In this document: positions 7,876-18,598 of the stretch, in pieces
Position numbering within the stretch: the first letter of the stretch is position 1
Layout of the letters: each line of letters starts with the position of its first letter
Origin: an uncultured Bacteroidota bacterium
GTDB lineage: Bacteria > Bacteroidota > Bacteroidia > Chitinophagales > Chitinophagaceae
Assembly (NCBI GenBank): GCA_903835005.1
Contig: CAILLK010000122.1
Coordinates: 21,362-85,361, forward strand
Reading direction: 5' to 3'
DNA: 64,000 nucleotides
Notes under the pieces: generated by a model
Databases searched by the model: none
Told to the model about the DNA's origin: nothing
Seen by the model: the letters and a program-made list of their open reading frames with translations, nothing else
Program-made: the position numbers and the translations under genes

Positions 7876-10800
7876 TTATCTAATCAGCGTTACGTCGCCT
7901 TTTGCTTCAATAGTTTTACCACCGCAATCATATTTGAGGTAGTAGAAGTACGTGCCCATATCCTGCGGAACACCATTGAAATTACCGTCCCAACTTACAT
8001 CATTATTACCGCCTTCGAATACGGTTACACCCCAGCGGTTAACTACACGGAACTCATGGAAGGCATGGAAGCCAGTCATAATAGGCCTGAATAGCTTGTT
8101 TATGGTACCATTAGGTGTAAATGCATTCGGGAATACAACTGTGCAGCAGGTTTGCGGATAGAAGGTCTGGCTTGCTGAAGCATAACAACCAAAAGGATCA
8201 GTAACAGTAAGTGTAACAATACTTTCTGCATTATCCATTGTCCCCCATATAACAGGAGCATTTATATTCTGGAAATAGTTTGACGGAGCCCAAGCATACG
8301 AGTAGTTATAGTTTATGCTGTTTGCTTTGAACCGAACACTATCCTGAAGGCAGAACATTGATGAATCACGGGCAAAGGCCTGGAATGTTGGATCAGGATG
8401 TCCGTGAACATTTACTGAGTCTGATGCAGTTAACGATTTACAACCCTCTTTTGATACTGAACTAACCGTAATAACGTGCAAACCCGTATCAACCCATTTA
8501 ATTTCGTATGGGCCACCAGTATTTGAATTGCTGGAAATGATATTGATAGCAGCAGAATTGGCCATCAGCACCTTATCGATGTACCAGGTAAAGGAGTAAG
8601 CTCCGCTGCTGGCAGACGCAAGCGACAGTTGCACAGTATCACCCAGACAAACATCAGGTTGGGAGAAGTCTGCCATATATGGTTGCTTAACTACGTTTAT
8701 CAGAACAGTGTCTGTTGTAGAACAGAAACCACTGTCGTCGGTAGTAGTGAGGTATACATACTGGCTCATGTTAGCTGTATCGAACTCAATAATAATTGTT
8801 GAATCAAAGACATTGGTACCAGAAACCGCTTTCGCACCTTCAGGTAACACCCATGTGTAAGATGGTGCAAAAAGGTTTGGTCCGTAATAGGACAAGCTTA
8901 AAGAATCGAACTCGCAGACATATGTGTTGCTTACATTAATACCAAATACCGGTTTATAAATGATAGTAACCGGAACAGCACTGCTATCGCTCTCACAACC
9001 AGTAGAATTGTTAGGCACTGTCTGGCTCACATACCATGTGTATATGCCAGGTATTGTGTCGGTGAATGGTATTGATGTAGATGGTGTAGAATTGTAGTAC
9101 CAGTTAAGGTGCGAATCACCAATACTGTCAACAAGCGCCCTTAACGAAGAAACAGGAGAATACTGGCAATAAGCGATAGGATTAGTAACCGGCACAGGTG
9201 GTTTAACTTTAACCACATTTACATCTATTGCGCTATCACTTACACAACCATAAATAGTAGTCTCTGTTACATAATAAGTTACTGTATCAGGCGCTACATT
9301 GGTTTGCGGATAAGGAGTAACTGCGGTAGCTACTGTAACACCAGGCCCGTACCATAATAATGGTGTCGGGGCAACCAGTGTAAGGCCCACACCTGTGGTA
9401 TCTGGTGTAGCTATAAGCGGCACCGGTGTCTGCAACTGGCATATCGGAGTTGGTGTAATGATCGGCGGATTTGGTTTAGGGTGTATTGTAATGGTTACCG
9501 GGTTCCTCGGGCTTTCACAACCAGAATCGGTACGGCTTATCCAATAATTGTAGATGCCGGCAACTGAAATAACAGGCAACGGTTCAGTAAAAAACGGCGA
9601 TCCGCCAGTTGCAGCAAAGTACCAGTTTACAGTATCGGCAGTAGGAGTTACAGTAAGTGCAAGTACCGGGCCAATAAATTGGCAATATTCCATGTTGCCC
9701 GATGCTGTAGGCGCAGACGGTGTGGTAATAACCCTTACCTTAAAACTATCCCTTTTACTTTCACAATTGCCTGATCTCTGGCTGAAATAAACTGTGGTAA
9801 CTCCAGCTAATGTTGTGTTTACAGACGGCGGAGTAGCTAAAGTATCTCCTATTGGTACTATATTATCTGGGTACCATAATATTCTACCTCCTGAAACCAA
9901 ACCAGTTACCGTCCAGTCGACAAATGGCTGGTTCTGACAGTACCAAACCGGACCACTTACAATAGGTGGTAATGGCTGAGGAATAATACCCGCATCGGTA
10001 TAAGCGGTATCCTTACATCCGAAAGAAGTTTTAGTTATCACTCTGTAAATGCCTGTATCGATGGAAATATAACCGGGACGGGTAGGGTTCTCAAGAGTGG
10101 AAGTAAATCCGGCAGGGCCTGTCCAGCTCCATGTTTCTCCGATAGTATCAGGCGATGCATACAACAATAAGGTATCCACCATTCCCTGGCATAATGGAGA
10201 GTTGTTAGATGCAGTGATTACTGGTTTATACTGGATTATGACATGTGTGCTGTCGGTATCATGTACGCCACCCAAAGTTCTGATAACATAATACTCTCCT
10301 GAATCTGCATAGGTAGCAGGCCAGATAGAAGGGTCCTGTTGTGTACTTGTAAATCCGCTTCCGGGTTTGTACCAGTAAAAAGTGGCACCCACAGAATCTG
10401 CGATATACCTGAATTTTAACGAATCACCCTCGCAAGGACTATTACATTCTACGGTATTGCAGGTAAGTAATGTAAGATACATAGTTCGGGTTTCGCAGGT
10501 GGCGCTATCAACACCCGTAATGGTGTATGTAAAAACTGATGGAAGTATGATTGTATTGATAGTATTTACAACGCCGGTAGTGGAAGCAAGCCCGGTAGCA
10601 GGAGACCAGGTCCAGCTACTCCAGGTCCATGTTTTATCTGCACCATATAAAACATCTGCCGGAATGGAAGTGGTACCCGGTATAGCACAGACATTAAATG
10701 TATCATATAAATTTCCCGGAAATGCAGTATCGGCATAAGCGACTACGCCATCGACATTCAATGCTGGCTGTGGCAAAGCACTATCAAAACCCTCTCTGCC

Positions 10801-11733
10801 ATCGTAGATATACGCATAAGAAATCACGGCACTGTCATTACCTAAGATAGTGCCAATATTAAATACAAGGAAAATACCTTCATCTGCAAAATTACTGTCA
10901 GGGTAAGTGGTGAGCACCGGACCTGTTCCTGCCCATAACTGAGCCGGAGTGTTAGAAGGAGCTAATCCAGCTATCACACCGCATTTGGCGCGGCAGTCCT
11001 TGGTGCCAAGGGCCATCCAACTGTTAGTCATATTAAAAATACCTGAATTGGAGTAAGTGCCTATTTCAACATAATGCCGCCAATCTTCATTCTGATGCAG
11101 AATTACATTTTCGGTAGTAGATCCGCCACCCCAGTCTGATGCATTATCAGGGTCGCAGGTACGCTCATAATAAACGCCGGTGATTGGCGCTATTGTGGTA
11201 TTATATATTCTGGTGGTAACAACTACCCAGGAAGCAAAAGTATCCACCCTTGTATCCTGAATAATATTTAGGCCGGCAACTGTACCTGTAAAAGTTCCGA
11301 TTGCGGAGCCACCAGTGTTTGTGTAGCCTGTAATAGATCCGGGAATAGTAAAAGAACCGGTACACAAACCTCCACCAGCCCAGTTGCGGTATTCGGTAGC
11401 ACCTACCTGTATACCCCAGCCTTCCTGCGGATATCCAGGTTGCGTATATGGACCCATAAAGCAAGGAGCACCCGTACCCCAGCCATCATGGCCCCAGTCG
11501 TAACTGGCATCCATGGCCGCACCAGAGGTGGCACAGGGAGTAGTGCCGCAACAGGCATGCGCATGATAAGTAGCCGGAGAGCTACATGTACCAAATGCAG
11601 CCATATTGTCAACACCTACCTCCAGCCACTGTCCTTGTAAGAATACATTGCCTCCAACAATCTGGCTAGTTGCGTTCTTGCAGAAAGTAAACGACAGGAT
11701 TGTAATGATTAGAAAAAAGTAATTTTTTTTCAT
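7876..11733 (-). CDS. Giant secreted protein with T9SS type B sorting domain
   Basis: A 1285-residue secreted protein. After a signal peptide (cleavage near NATSQIVGG) comes an N-terminal domain starting GGNVFLQGQWLEVGV, shared with the protein at 12232. Then follow several Ig-like repeats of about 80-90 residues with the pattern YCQ...L.WY...G...YYV (for example YCQNQPFVDW, YCQFIGPVL, ICQLQTPVPL, YCQYSPVSSL), PKD-like domains, and a C-terminal gliding motility-associated (CHU_C, TIGR04131) domain with VVFPNAFTPNG and VVNRWGVTVFEGG. The C-terminal domain directs export by the type IX system and attachment to the surface. The protein is probably a surface adhesin or matrix protein. It has its own terminator; no -7 box was found close to its start. 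Confidence 0.9.
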   Translation of the reverse strand: MKKNYFFLIITILSFTFCKNATSQIVGGNVFLQGQWLEVGVDNMAAFGTCSSPATYHAHACCGTTPCATSGAAMDASYDWGHDGWGTGAPCFMGPYTQPGYPQEGWGIQVGATEYRNWAGGGLCTGSFTIPGSITGYTNTGGSAIGTFTGTVAGLNIIQDTRVDTFASWVVVTTRIYNTTIAPITGVYYERTCDPDNASDWGGGSTTENVILHQNEDWRHYVEIGTYSNSGIFNMTNSWMALGTKDCRAKCGVIAGLAPSNTPAQLWAGTGPVLTTYPDSNFADEGIFLVFNIGTILGNDSAVISYAYIYDGREGFDSALPQPALNVDGVVAYADTAFPGNLYDTFNVCAIPGTTSIPADVLYGADKTWTWSSWTWSPATGLASTTGVVNTINTIILPSVFTYTITGVDSATCETRTMYLTLLTCNTVECNSPCEGDSLKFRYIADSVGATFYWYKPGSGFTSTQQDPSIWPATYADSGEYYVIRTLGGVHDTDSTHVIIQYKPVITASNNSPLCQGMVDTLLLYASPDTIGETWSWTGPAGFTSTLENPTRPGYISIDTGIYRVITKTSFGCKDTAYTDAGIIPQPLPPIVSGPVWYCQNQPFVDWTVTGLVSGGRILWYPDNIVPIGDTLATPPSVNTTLAGVTTVYFSQRSGNCESKRDSFKVRVITTPSAPTASGNMEYCQFIGPVLALTVTPTADTVNWYFAATGGSPFFTEPLPVISVAGIYNYWISRTDSGCESPRNPVTITIHPKPNPPIITPTPICQLQTPVPLIATPDTTGVGLTLVAPTPLLWYGPGVTVATAVTPYPQTNVAPDTVTYYVTETTIYGCVSDSAIDVNVVKVKPPVPVTNPIAYCQYSPVSSLRALVDSIGDSHLNWYYNSTPSTSIPFTDTIPGIYTWYVSQTVPNNSTGCESDSSAVPVTIIYKPVFGINVSNTYVCEFDSLSLSYYGPNLFAPSYTWVLPEGAKAVSGTNVFDSTIIIEFDTANMSQYVYLTTTDDSGFCSTTDTVLINVVKQPYMADFSQPDVCLGDTVQLSLASASSGAYSFTWYIDKVLMANSAAINIISSNSNTGGPYEIKWVDTGLHVITVSSVSKEGCKSLTASDSVNVHGHPDPTFQAFARDSSMFCLQDSVRFKANSINYNYSYAWAPSNYFQNINAPVIWGTMDNAESIVTLTVTDPFGCYASASQTFYPQTCCTVVFPNAFTPNGTINKLFRPIMTGFHAFHEFRVVNRWGVTVFEGGNNDVSWDGNFNGVPQDMGTYFYYLKYDCGGKTIEAKGDVTLIR

Positions 11734-12231
11734 AAAAAATTGTATTATAAAAACTTAAAAAATTAAAAATGCTTGAAGTACAAATAGTTTTCAGGAATTT
11801 GGGGTCTTAAAATTAAGAAAGTTTTTGAAAAGTATTCTATTTTTTTCATTTAATTTAATAAATTTCGTTACCGAGATTTATTAACCTATCAAACAGACAG
11901 TCTAAATATAACTTTTGGTTGGCAAATAGCTATATAAATATAGCAATAATATTATTTAGATAAATATATTGTCGCACTTACCTAGGTTTTTAGAACATAT
12001 AATATATTTTTATATACTATTCATATTATTTAATGTGTGATTTTAAATACCCACCAATAATTACTATCTCTATAAACCAAACAAAATTAATAATATTATT
12101 GCAAAATGCCAGACACTTTCCGATTTGCTGATATTATCATTCTATTACTCAAAAATGTTTTTAATCTCATTAAACAAATTCAACAAATTAACCGGAAATG
12201 CGGCCAATTGTAAATAAGTTACTCATTGCTA
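11734..12231. other. AT-rich intergenic region, 498 bases
   Basis: No gene is supported. The sequence is very AT-rich with many short A/T runs. One minus-strand -7-like box (TAATTTTG, 12082-12089) is about 350 bases from the next start and may not serve it. Confidence 0.4.
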
Positions 12232-15200
12232 CTACCTTAACAAAGTAACATTTCCCTGCCTGTGTTCTTTCTGTCCATCTATGAAGGTAGCATCAATGAT
12301 ATATACATATACTCCTTCAGGTTGTTCGGTTTCATTAAACTTACCATCCCATCCGGCCCCGTCTGTACTATTAGTCTCAAATATCAGTTGTCCCCACCTG
12401 TTATAGATATTCATGGAGAAAGTTGACAGGCCTTTAGACAAGTAATTGCGCGGGAAGAAATAATCATTAAGGCCATCGCCATTTGGTGTAAATACATTAG
12501 GGATATCGAGGTAGCAGTCGTTTTTCACCACTAAAGTGTCAGAAGCCTCACATCCATTAATAGTTACTGTAACATAATAAGTGCCCGGTGTGGTAACAAC
12601 TATTGACGGTGTTGTTTGCCCGGTGCTCCATTTCCATTTTGCACCCTTGGTATTATCGTTATTAATGTCGTTAAGGGTAATGGGGTTACTACCCGAACAG
12701 ATGGAAGTATCTGAGCCTATATTCAGATTAGGTTCAGGGAATATATTGATTACTTTCTGCGTACTGGTATCGCGACATGCCCTGTAATGTGCAGTTACGG
12801 TTACGGTATCAGTTCCATAGCTGTCGTAGGAGTGCAGTACAGGATTAATATTTACGATACTGTCGCCATCACCAAAATTCCAGGTAACTCCGGTAAAGCC
12901 AATATTGGTATAAATACCGGTAAATGTAACCGATGTGCTGCGGCACAGTACACTATCTGTGAGACCAATGCTGATAGCACTGAGCGAATCAACATAGACA
13001 ATTCCAGTTGCGGTATCATGACAGGGAATAAAGTTAGTAGCAATCAACTTCACGGTATAGACACCAGTATTGGCATAAGTATAAGACGGGTTTGCACCGG
13101 TACTGAATGCCCCGTTGCCAAAATACCAAACATAGCCCAGATTGCTGCCGATGGAAGTATTAGTGAAAGACACAGAATCGCTCTGACATACAATATCAGG
13201 ACTGATAGTGAATGAAGCCTGCACCGGATGAATAAGCGGTATGGTATCTTTAGTACTATCGGAGCACTGTGCATTTATTGCCGTAAGGTTGACAACAAAG
13301 CTATCCTGGCTTAAAAATATGTGTTTCGGACTGGTTGAAGTATCATCTGTACCATCACCGAATGTCCACAGGTATTTTAAAGCTCCGATTGATGTATTGT
13401 TGAAAATAACGGTATCGCCATAGCAGCCATAATGAATGTTGTAACTGTATATGGGTATTATAGGATTTAAAATAGTAACGGCAAAATAGTTACGGGGGCC
13501 TTCACATCCATTCACTGTCTGGCTTGCCCATACAGTATCTATGCCTGTGAGTAATGTATTCAATACCGGAGATACTGAAGTGCCCACCCCGCCGGTGGCT
13601 GCAGTATACCATAAAATACCGGAGCCGCCAGTAGTGAATGGCACAAAAGTCTGGCCATTGCAGTAAGGGCTTGGATCGAAAAGGAAAGGAGGAGGAGGAA
13701 GCGCAATAACATTTACGGTATCGGGAGCCCTTAAACTCTGGCAGAGGCCAATTGTTTCGGATACATAATAGATAGTAGTACCCGGTGTAGTTGTGGAAGG
13801 CGTAGGGGCAATGGTACTTCCTGTACCTCCTGTAGGAGCAATATACCAAAGCGACCCTGTGCCGCCGGCAGGCGGAATAAGGGGCACAGAAGGTGCATTC
13901 TGACAATAGGTAACCGGGGTAATGGCGGGCAGTGTAAAAGTGGCATGATCAAAATTAATGTGATAAATTATAGAATCGCAGCCACCTGCAGTATTGGTAC
14001 CCGTAATGGTATAGACGAAATTGGTGCTGATGCTGTCGGTATGTACAGTAAAGGACGTACCCCCGCCAACTACAAATGAATCAGGTACCCAGGTCCAGTG
14101 ATAAAACCCACCACCAGGCATAGACACATTTACAGAATCATTTGGATAGCTGCATAAATTTATGGTGTCTGTAGAATCGAAGTGGGTTCCGTTTACATTA
14201 AGACCTCCGGGCTGTATGGAGTTAAGGGCGCTGTCGATAGCGGATGCGGAAAGTACATAGGCATAGGAAAGACTGGTACTGTCGTAAGGCGCAATAGTAC
14301 CTATATTGAACACAAGGCCTATACCCACATCCTCGGTACTGGTAGAACCAACTGCATAAAGGTAACTATAAGGATAGGTAAGCTCGTTATATATAGAGTC
14401 GGGACTGAAACTTGGAACTAAAGTTGCTCCATGAAATACCGTACATTTTGCCCGGCAATCTTTTGTTCCCAGCCCCAGGTAATCGTTGGTATAGGTAGTT
14501 CCAGTTGTTGAAACCAGAACTTTATTTCCCGGATTAGGCAATTGGTAAGTGATCGTATTAACTGTTGCAAAGTTACCCAAATCGCAAGAACCGCCGCCTG
14601 TAACTGTTTCTTCATTATCAGGATCCACAGTTCTGATATAATAAATGTTATTTACAGGCGATGCGGTGGTATTAACCATTACAACGGTTACTGTAAAATA
14701 CAATTTATTGGTATCAAGAACGGTTGTTTGACGAATATACAACGGGCCATCGGTGCCTTCCCATATTCCTTTTATAATTCCGCCAGAATTACTGTAACCA
14801 GTATTGGTTCCTGACAGACCGCCCGTAAAACCTGTAGTGCCAGAAGTTTCATAAATCGGGATATAAGCATCAGCTTCCGGACCACCAGTAAATTTTATTG
14901 CCCATCCCTCCTGTGGGTCGCCGGGAAGGTAAAAATCACCAAAGTATGGTGGGGTACCTACTGTCCAGCCATCAGATCCATAATCGGCTACAAACCCTAA
15001 AAAATTAGTACTTGTAGTGGTAATTGCAGCGGCAGGATCCCAGAAATTAAAACTACATCCGCCCAGATTGGGATGATAACCTACAGGAGCAGGCAATGTG
15101 CTGCCATAACCACCATTGGGCGCTACACCTATCTCCACATAATGCCCCTGAAGAAATACATTATCTCCTACCATTTGCGCTCCTGACCTTAAAGAACAGA

Positions 15201-15246
15201 TCAGCAGGCAGAGCATTAGTGAACCTAAAAAATATAGCCTGGTCAT
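12232..15246 (-). CDS. Giant secreted PKD protein with T9SS type B sorting domain
   Basis: A 1004-residue secreted protein. A signal peptide ending near RSGAQ is followed by the N-terminal domain VGDNVFLQGHYVEIGV, homologous to the one in the 1285-residue protein; both contain a DPQEGWAIKF-like turn and a KDCRAKC segment. The middle holds Ig-like repeats (YCQNAPSVPL, YCNGQTFVPF), then three PKD domains (WTFGDGTDDTS, WYFGNGAFS, WNFGDGDSIV). The C-terminus is a CHU_C sorting domain (IPNVFTPNGDGLNDYFFPR, IYNRWGQLIFET). The last 400 or so residues closely match the protein at 15428. Probable surface adhesin exported by T9SS. A -7 box lies at 15295-15302. No clear terminator follows the stop. Confidence 0.9.
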   Translation of the reverse strand: MTRLYFLGSLMLCLLICSLRSGAQMVGDNVFLQGHYVEIGVAPNGGYGSTLPAPVGYHPNLGGCSFNFWDPAAAITTTSTNFLGFVADYGSDGWTVGTPPYFGDFYLPGDPQEGWAIKFTGGPEADAYIPIYETSGTTGFTGGLSGTNTGYSNSGGIIKGIWEGTDGPLYIRQTTVLDTNKLYFTVTVVMVNTTASPVNNIYYIRTVDPDNEETVTGGGSCDLGNFATVNTITYQLPNPGNKVLVSTTGTTYTNDYLGLGTKDCRAKCTVFHGATLVPSFSPDSIYNELTYPYSYLYAVGSTSTEDVGIGLVFNIGTIAPYDSTSLSYAYVLSASAIDSALNSIQPGGLNVNGTHFDSTDTINLCSYPNDSVNVSMPGGGFYHWTWVPDSFVVGGGTSFTVHTDSISTNFVYTITGTNTAGGCDSIIYHINFDHATFTLPAITPVTYCQNAPSVPLIPPAGGTGSLWYIAPTGGTGSTIAPTPSTTTPGTTIYYVSETIGLCQSLRAPDTVNVIALPPPPFLFDPSPYCNGQTFVPFTTGGSGILWYTAATGGVGTSVSPVLNTLLTGIDTVWASQTVNGCEGPRNYFAVTILNPIIPIYSYNIHYGCYGDTVIFNNTSIGALKYLWTFGDGTDDTSTSPKHIFLSQDSFVVNLTAINAQCSDSTKDTIPLIHPVQASFTISPDIVCQSDSVSFTNTSIGSNLGYVWYFGNGAFSTGANPSYTYANTGVYTVKLIATNFIPCHDTATGIVYVDSLSAISIGLTDSVLCRSTSVTFTGIYTNIGFTGVTWNFGDGDSIVNINPVLHSYDSYGTDTVTVTAHYRACRDTSTQKVINIFPEPNLNIGSDTSICSGSNPITLNDINNDNTKGAKWKWSTGQTTPSIVVTTPGTYYVTVTINGCEASDTLVVKNDCYLDIPNVFTPNGDGLNDYFFPRNYLSKGLSTFSMNIYNRWGQLIFETNSTDGAGWDGKFNETEQPEGVYVYIIDATFIDGQKEHRQGNVTLLR

Positions 15247-15294
15247 AACAGCATTGATTTACCTATAAAGTTAAAATAAAATGGACAAATCAGG

Positions 15295-15302
15295 CAAAAT
15301 TA
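15295..15302 (-). promoter_or_regulatory. -7 box for the 1004-residue T9SS protein
   Basis: Minus-strand TAATTTTG, an exact TAnnTTTG match, about 48 bases upstream of the ATG at 15246. Confidence 0.5.
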
Positions 15303-15427
15303 TTTATACTATATTTTTACTATTAACCACTAACTAATGATTTACTTTCAATCATTAATTATTGCGTAAAGTTTTGCCTTTTTAATCTTTTTTAAATTAT
15401 TAATTGTTTACTAAAATTCAAACGTCA

Positions 15428-18424
15428 TCATCTCATTAATGTTACATTACCCTGATGGTGTTCCTTTTCTCTATCCTGGAATGCAGCATCAATTATATAA
15501 ACATAAACACCTTCGGGCTGATTGATACCATTGAGCTTACCGTCCCAGCCGGAACCATCGAGGGTAGTGGTTTCAAATATCAACTGACCCCAGCGATTGT
15601 AAATGTCCATTTTGAAGCTTGTAAGCCCTTTGGTAAGATATAACCTCGGGAAGAAATAATCATTAAGGCCGTCACCATTTGGTGTAAATACATTCGGGAT
15701 ATCCATGTAGCAGTTTTTCTGAACCCATATTGTATCAGTTGATCCGCATCCATTAATGTTTACGGTACATGAATAATAGCCCGGAGCAGTAATTACTATA
15801 GAAGGGGTTGTTTGTCCGGTACTCCATTTCCATTTTGCACCTGCAGTGCTCTTGTTGTTGTCATCGGTAAGGGTAATTGATTCGCTACCGGGGCAAATAG
15901 AAGTATCGGATCCGAGATTTAGAACGGGCTCGGGGAAGACATTGATAACCTTTGATGTGCTGGTATCTTTACAAGCCCTGTAATAAGCATTGAGGGTAAC
16001 TGTATAGGTGCCAAACTGGTCGTAGGAATGTGATGCTGGGTTTTTGTTCAGCGTACTGTCGCCATCTCCGAAATTCCAGGTGAAACCGGTAGAGCCGCTG
16101 GTTGTAAAATTACCTGTAAACGTGACATAAGTGCTGCGGCAGAATACACTGTCGGTAAGCGCAATCTCGATCGGGCTGCTGGAATCAATATAAACTGTTG
16201 AGTAAGCAGTATCGTAGCAAGGAATAAAATTAGAAGCTACCAACTGTACATTATACGTACCGCTGCGGTTGTAGGTGTGAGCGGGATTAACAGCATTACT
16301 TGTGCCGCCATCTTTGAAGTTCCATAGATAGGACAGTGGCGGAGTACTTAATAATGCAGTATTGTTGGTAAACGTTATAGGAGAACCCTGACAAACAATA
16401 ACAGGAGAATCTGAAAATGCCGCGACCAATGGATGAATCAATGAATCCTGCAGGCTAAAACTCTGCGAGCAAGCCAGATTGGTGGCAACAAGTGTTACTG
16501 TATAAATACCTTGTGCAAAAACATGGTTCGGATTTGTTGCTGTATCGGAAGTGCCATCCCCAAATGTCCAATTATAGTACAACGGACCAGGTGTGCTGGA
16601 TAAATTGGTGAAAAAAACAGTATCGCCGTTACAGCCATAATGAGTTGCTTGCGAGAAATTATCAATGATTTTTGGCTGTGTTATTGTAGCAGATCCGCTG
16701 ACTGCATAGGTACACTGGTCGATAACAATTGAAAAATTGGTGTATGTGCCGGCGCAGAGGTAAGGCACTAAAACAGAACTATCGAGCAGTGCAACAATAT
16801 CATCGGGAGGCTGAACAACGCCACCTAATGAATAAAATACCGAATCAAGTGTAAGCGGAGGCAGCGGCCTGATGGTTATTGAACCGTCGCATTTACCGCA
16901 TTGGGTTGCATTAGTAGAACTGACAATACTGGCAGGAGGCGGAGGGGGTGCTGCCAGGGTAACAGGCCCGGCGGGTGGTGTAACACAGGATCCGAATGAG
17001 GCAACGAAATTTGCATAAACAGTTCCTGCAAGTGGTGGAGCGGCCCCGCAGAGTCCGGTAATGGTAATGGTTCCTGTGCCACTGCTGGTAACTGAAAGTG
17101 GCGGCTGAGCAACACCATCTTTAGTATAATTCAGCGTAAACAAATAACCGGGATATAAACCGCCTATGGTAATTGTTCCGTCACAAACACCGCATGAAGA
17201 TGGGTTGGTTGAGGAGATACTTGTGATTGCAATAGGCGGATCGGTGAGCACTATAGGCCCAGCCGGAGGGGAAGAACAACTGTGTTCTGAAGCAATAATA
17301 TTGGAGTAGGTACCGGAACAAAGGCCGGAAATTAATATAGTGCCTCCGCCGGAAACCGTAGCCCAAACTACCGGCTGCGGAACACCACCTAAATCGTAAT
17401 GAACAGTATCAATATCACCCGGAGTCAATCCGGATATTATGATAGAACCATCACATAGTCCACATTTCGTAGGATTTGAAGAAGAAGTTGAAATAGTGAT
17501 TAAACCGCCCGGAGTAACTGTGTAATAACCATATGAAGTATCTGCACAACATTTTGCCCCAGCCTTGTATGTTGTAGCCGTGTGCGTACACACAGTTATT
17601 GAAAGGCCGGAGTCAATGAAAGCGCCTGTTGTTGCATTATACCAGTAAATATTGGAGCTGGCAAATGGTACCGGTGCATAACCAACAGGGTTAACCAGGT
17701 AGTATACACCTGTGCCGGTATCATTAGGAGTAAACCGCCAACCTTCATCGGTACATGTGTAAACCGATGGATAATCGTGGCCCGGGGCAACTGTAGCTTT
17801 CGTTCCTGCAGCATTCTGAACACCTAAAATTGCCAGGCCAGGAATTGCGCCATACCAACTTGTACAAATATCTTTATGACCTACATAAATATCAATTACA
17901 TCAGACCCCTCATATAATACAAATTGAGTGGTATAGTATTGAGAAGTGCAGGAAAACATTGCCACATGGCAAAACGTAACTATATACCTTCTGTTTGGAG
18001 CAGTGCCCGTAGTACAATAAGTAATATTCCCACCATACTCAATGTCAACATCGCACCAGGGGCCGCATATTGAATTTTCTACAGGTACCTGCCCCAGCAG
18101 CGGGCCAGTTGCCACCCATGTTTCAAATGACCCGGCCAGGCCAGGATTAAAACAGATAGTTCCGTTAGGGCCAATAAGCGATGTTGTATATGGCAGACCA
18201 TAAAAATTGAATGTAAAACCAATAGGCAAGTATGTTGTAGGATACTGGTCATCAATTGTAATCCCGGCATCAATAGGAATATCACCTACAAGATGTGCAG
18301 TAAGTGTGGTACAGGTATCCACACAGCTCAACGAATCGCTGCTGGTTATTGTTACCTGCCCAAAACTTATTCCCGATATAAATAAAACAGCCAATGAAAA
18401 TAGCCCGGTAAATATTTTTTTCAT
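15428..18424 (-). CDS. Giant secreted repeat protein with T9SS type B sorting domain
   Basis: A 998-residue secreted protein with a signal peptide (cleavage near SFGQ). Residues about 25-300 form a Cys-rich nidogen-like region (PIGFTFNFYG, GPNGTICFNPG). Three SprB-like repeats follow at about 308-397, 400-494 and 498-584, each with CG.CDGSI.I..L.PG and a C...P.AGP element. Then come three PKD domains (WTFGDGTSDTATNP, WNFKDGG, WNFGDGDSTLNKNP) and a CHU_C domain with IPNVFTPNGDGLNDYFFPR. From the first PKD domain onward it is a close paralogue of the gene at 12232, while its N-terminal half is unrelated. Likely a T9SS-exported surface adhesin. A hairpin in the leader lies at 18457-18483. Confidence 0.9.
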   Translation of the reverse strand: MKKIFTGLFSLAVLFISGISFGQVTITSSDSLSCVDTCTTLTAHLVGDIPIDAGITIDDQYPTTYLPIGFTFNFYGLPYTTSLIGPNGTICFNPGLAGSFETWVATGPLLGQVPVENSICGPWCDVDIEYGGNITYCTTGTAPNRRYIVTFCHVAMFSCTSQYYTTQFVLYEGSDVIDIYVGHKDICTSWYGAIPGLAILGVQNAAGTKATVAPGHDYPSVYTCTDEGWRFTPNDTGTGVYYLVNPVGYAPVPFASSNIYWYNATTGAFIDSGLSITVCTHTATTYKAGAKCCADTSYGYYTVTPGGLITISTSSSNPTKCGLCDGSIIISGLTPGDIDTVHYDLGGVPQPVVWATVSGGGTILISGLCSGTYSNIIASEHSCSSPPAGPIVLTDPPIAITSISSTNPSSCGVCDGTITIGGLYPGYLFTLNYTKDGVAQPPLSVTSSGTGTITITGLCGAAPPLAGTVYANFVASFGSCVTPPAGPVTLAAPPPPPASIVSSTNATQCGKCDGSITIRPLPPLTLDSVFYSLGGVVQPPDDIVALLDSSVLVPYLCAGTYTNFSIVIDQCTYAVSGSATITQPKIIDNFSQATHYGCNGDTVFFTNLSSTPGPLYYNWTFGDGTSDTATNPNHVFAQGIYTVTLVATNLACSQSFSLQDSLIHPLVAAFSDSPVIVCQGSPITFTNNTALLSTPPLSYLWNFKDGGTSNAVNPAHTYNRSGTYNVQLVASNFIPCYDTAYSTVYIDSSSPIEIALTDSVFCRSTYVTFTGNFTTSGSTGFTWNFGDGDSTLNKNPASHSYDQFGTYTVTLNAYYRACKDTSTSKVINVFPEPVLNLGSDTSICPGSESITLTDDNNKSTAGAKWKWSTGQTTPSIVITAPGYYSCTVNINGCGSTDTIWVQKNCYMDIPNVFTPNGDGLNDYFFPRLYLTKGLTSFKMDIYNRWGQLIFETTTLDGSGWDGKLNGINQPEGVYVYIIDAAFQDREKEHHQGNVTLMR

Positions 18425-18456
18425 ACCCTAATTTATAAATCGTAGAGAAAATTCGA

Positions 18457-18483
18457 CTACTCCATCTTTATAAGACGGAGTAT
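18457..18483 (-). promoter_or_regulatory. Leader hairpin upstream of the 998-residue protein
   Basis: On the minus strand the leader contains ACTCCGTCTTATAAAGATGGAGT: a 4-bp and a 5-bp stem segment separated by one mismatch, with a 3-base loop, about 35-55 bases before the start codon. It could modulate mRNA stability or translation; structure seen, role unknown. Confidence 0.35.
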
Positions 18484-18598
18484 TTCCAAAAAAGGTTTGT
18501 AAAATACGAAAAAGAAATGAGATATTATTTATTCCGGTATTAGATAGCCTATATAAAATTTAAAATAAATTTATTTTGCCTATATTCAAATCAATTGC

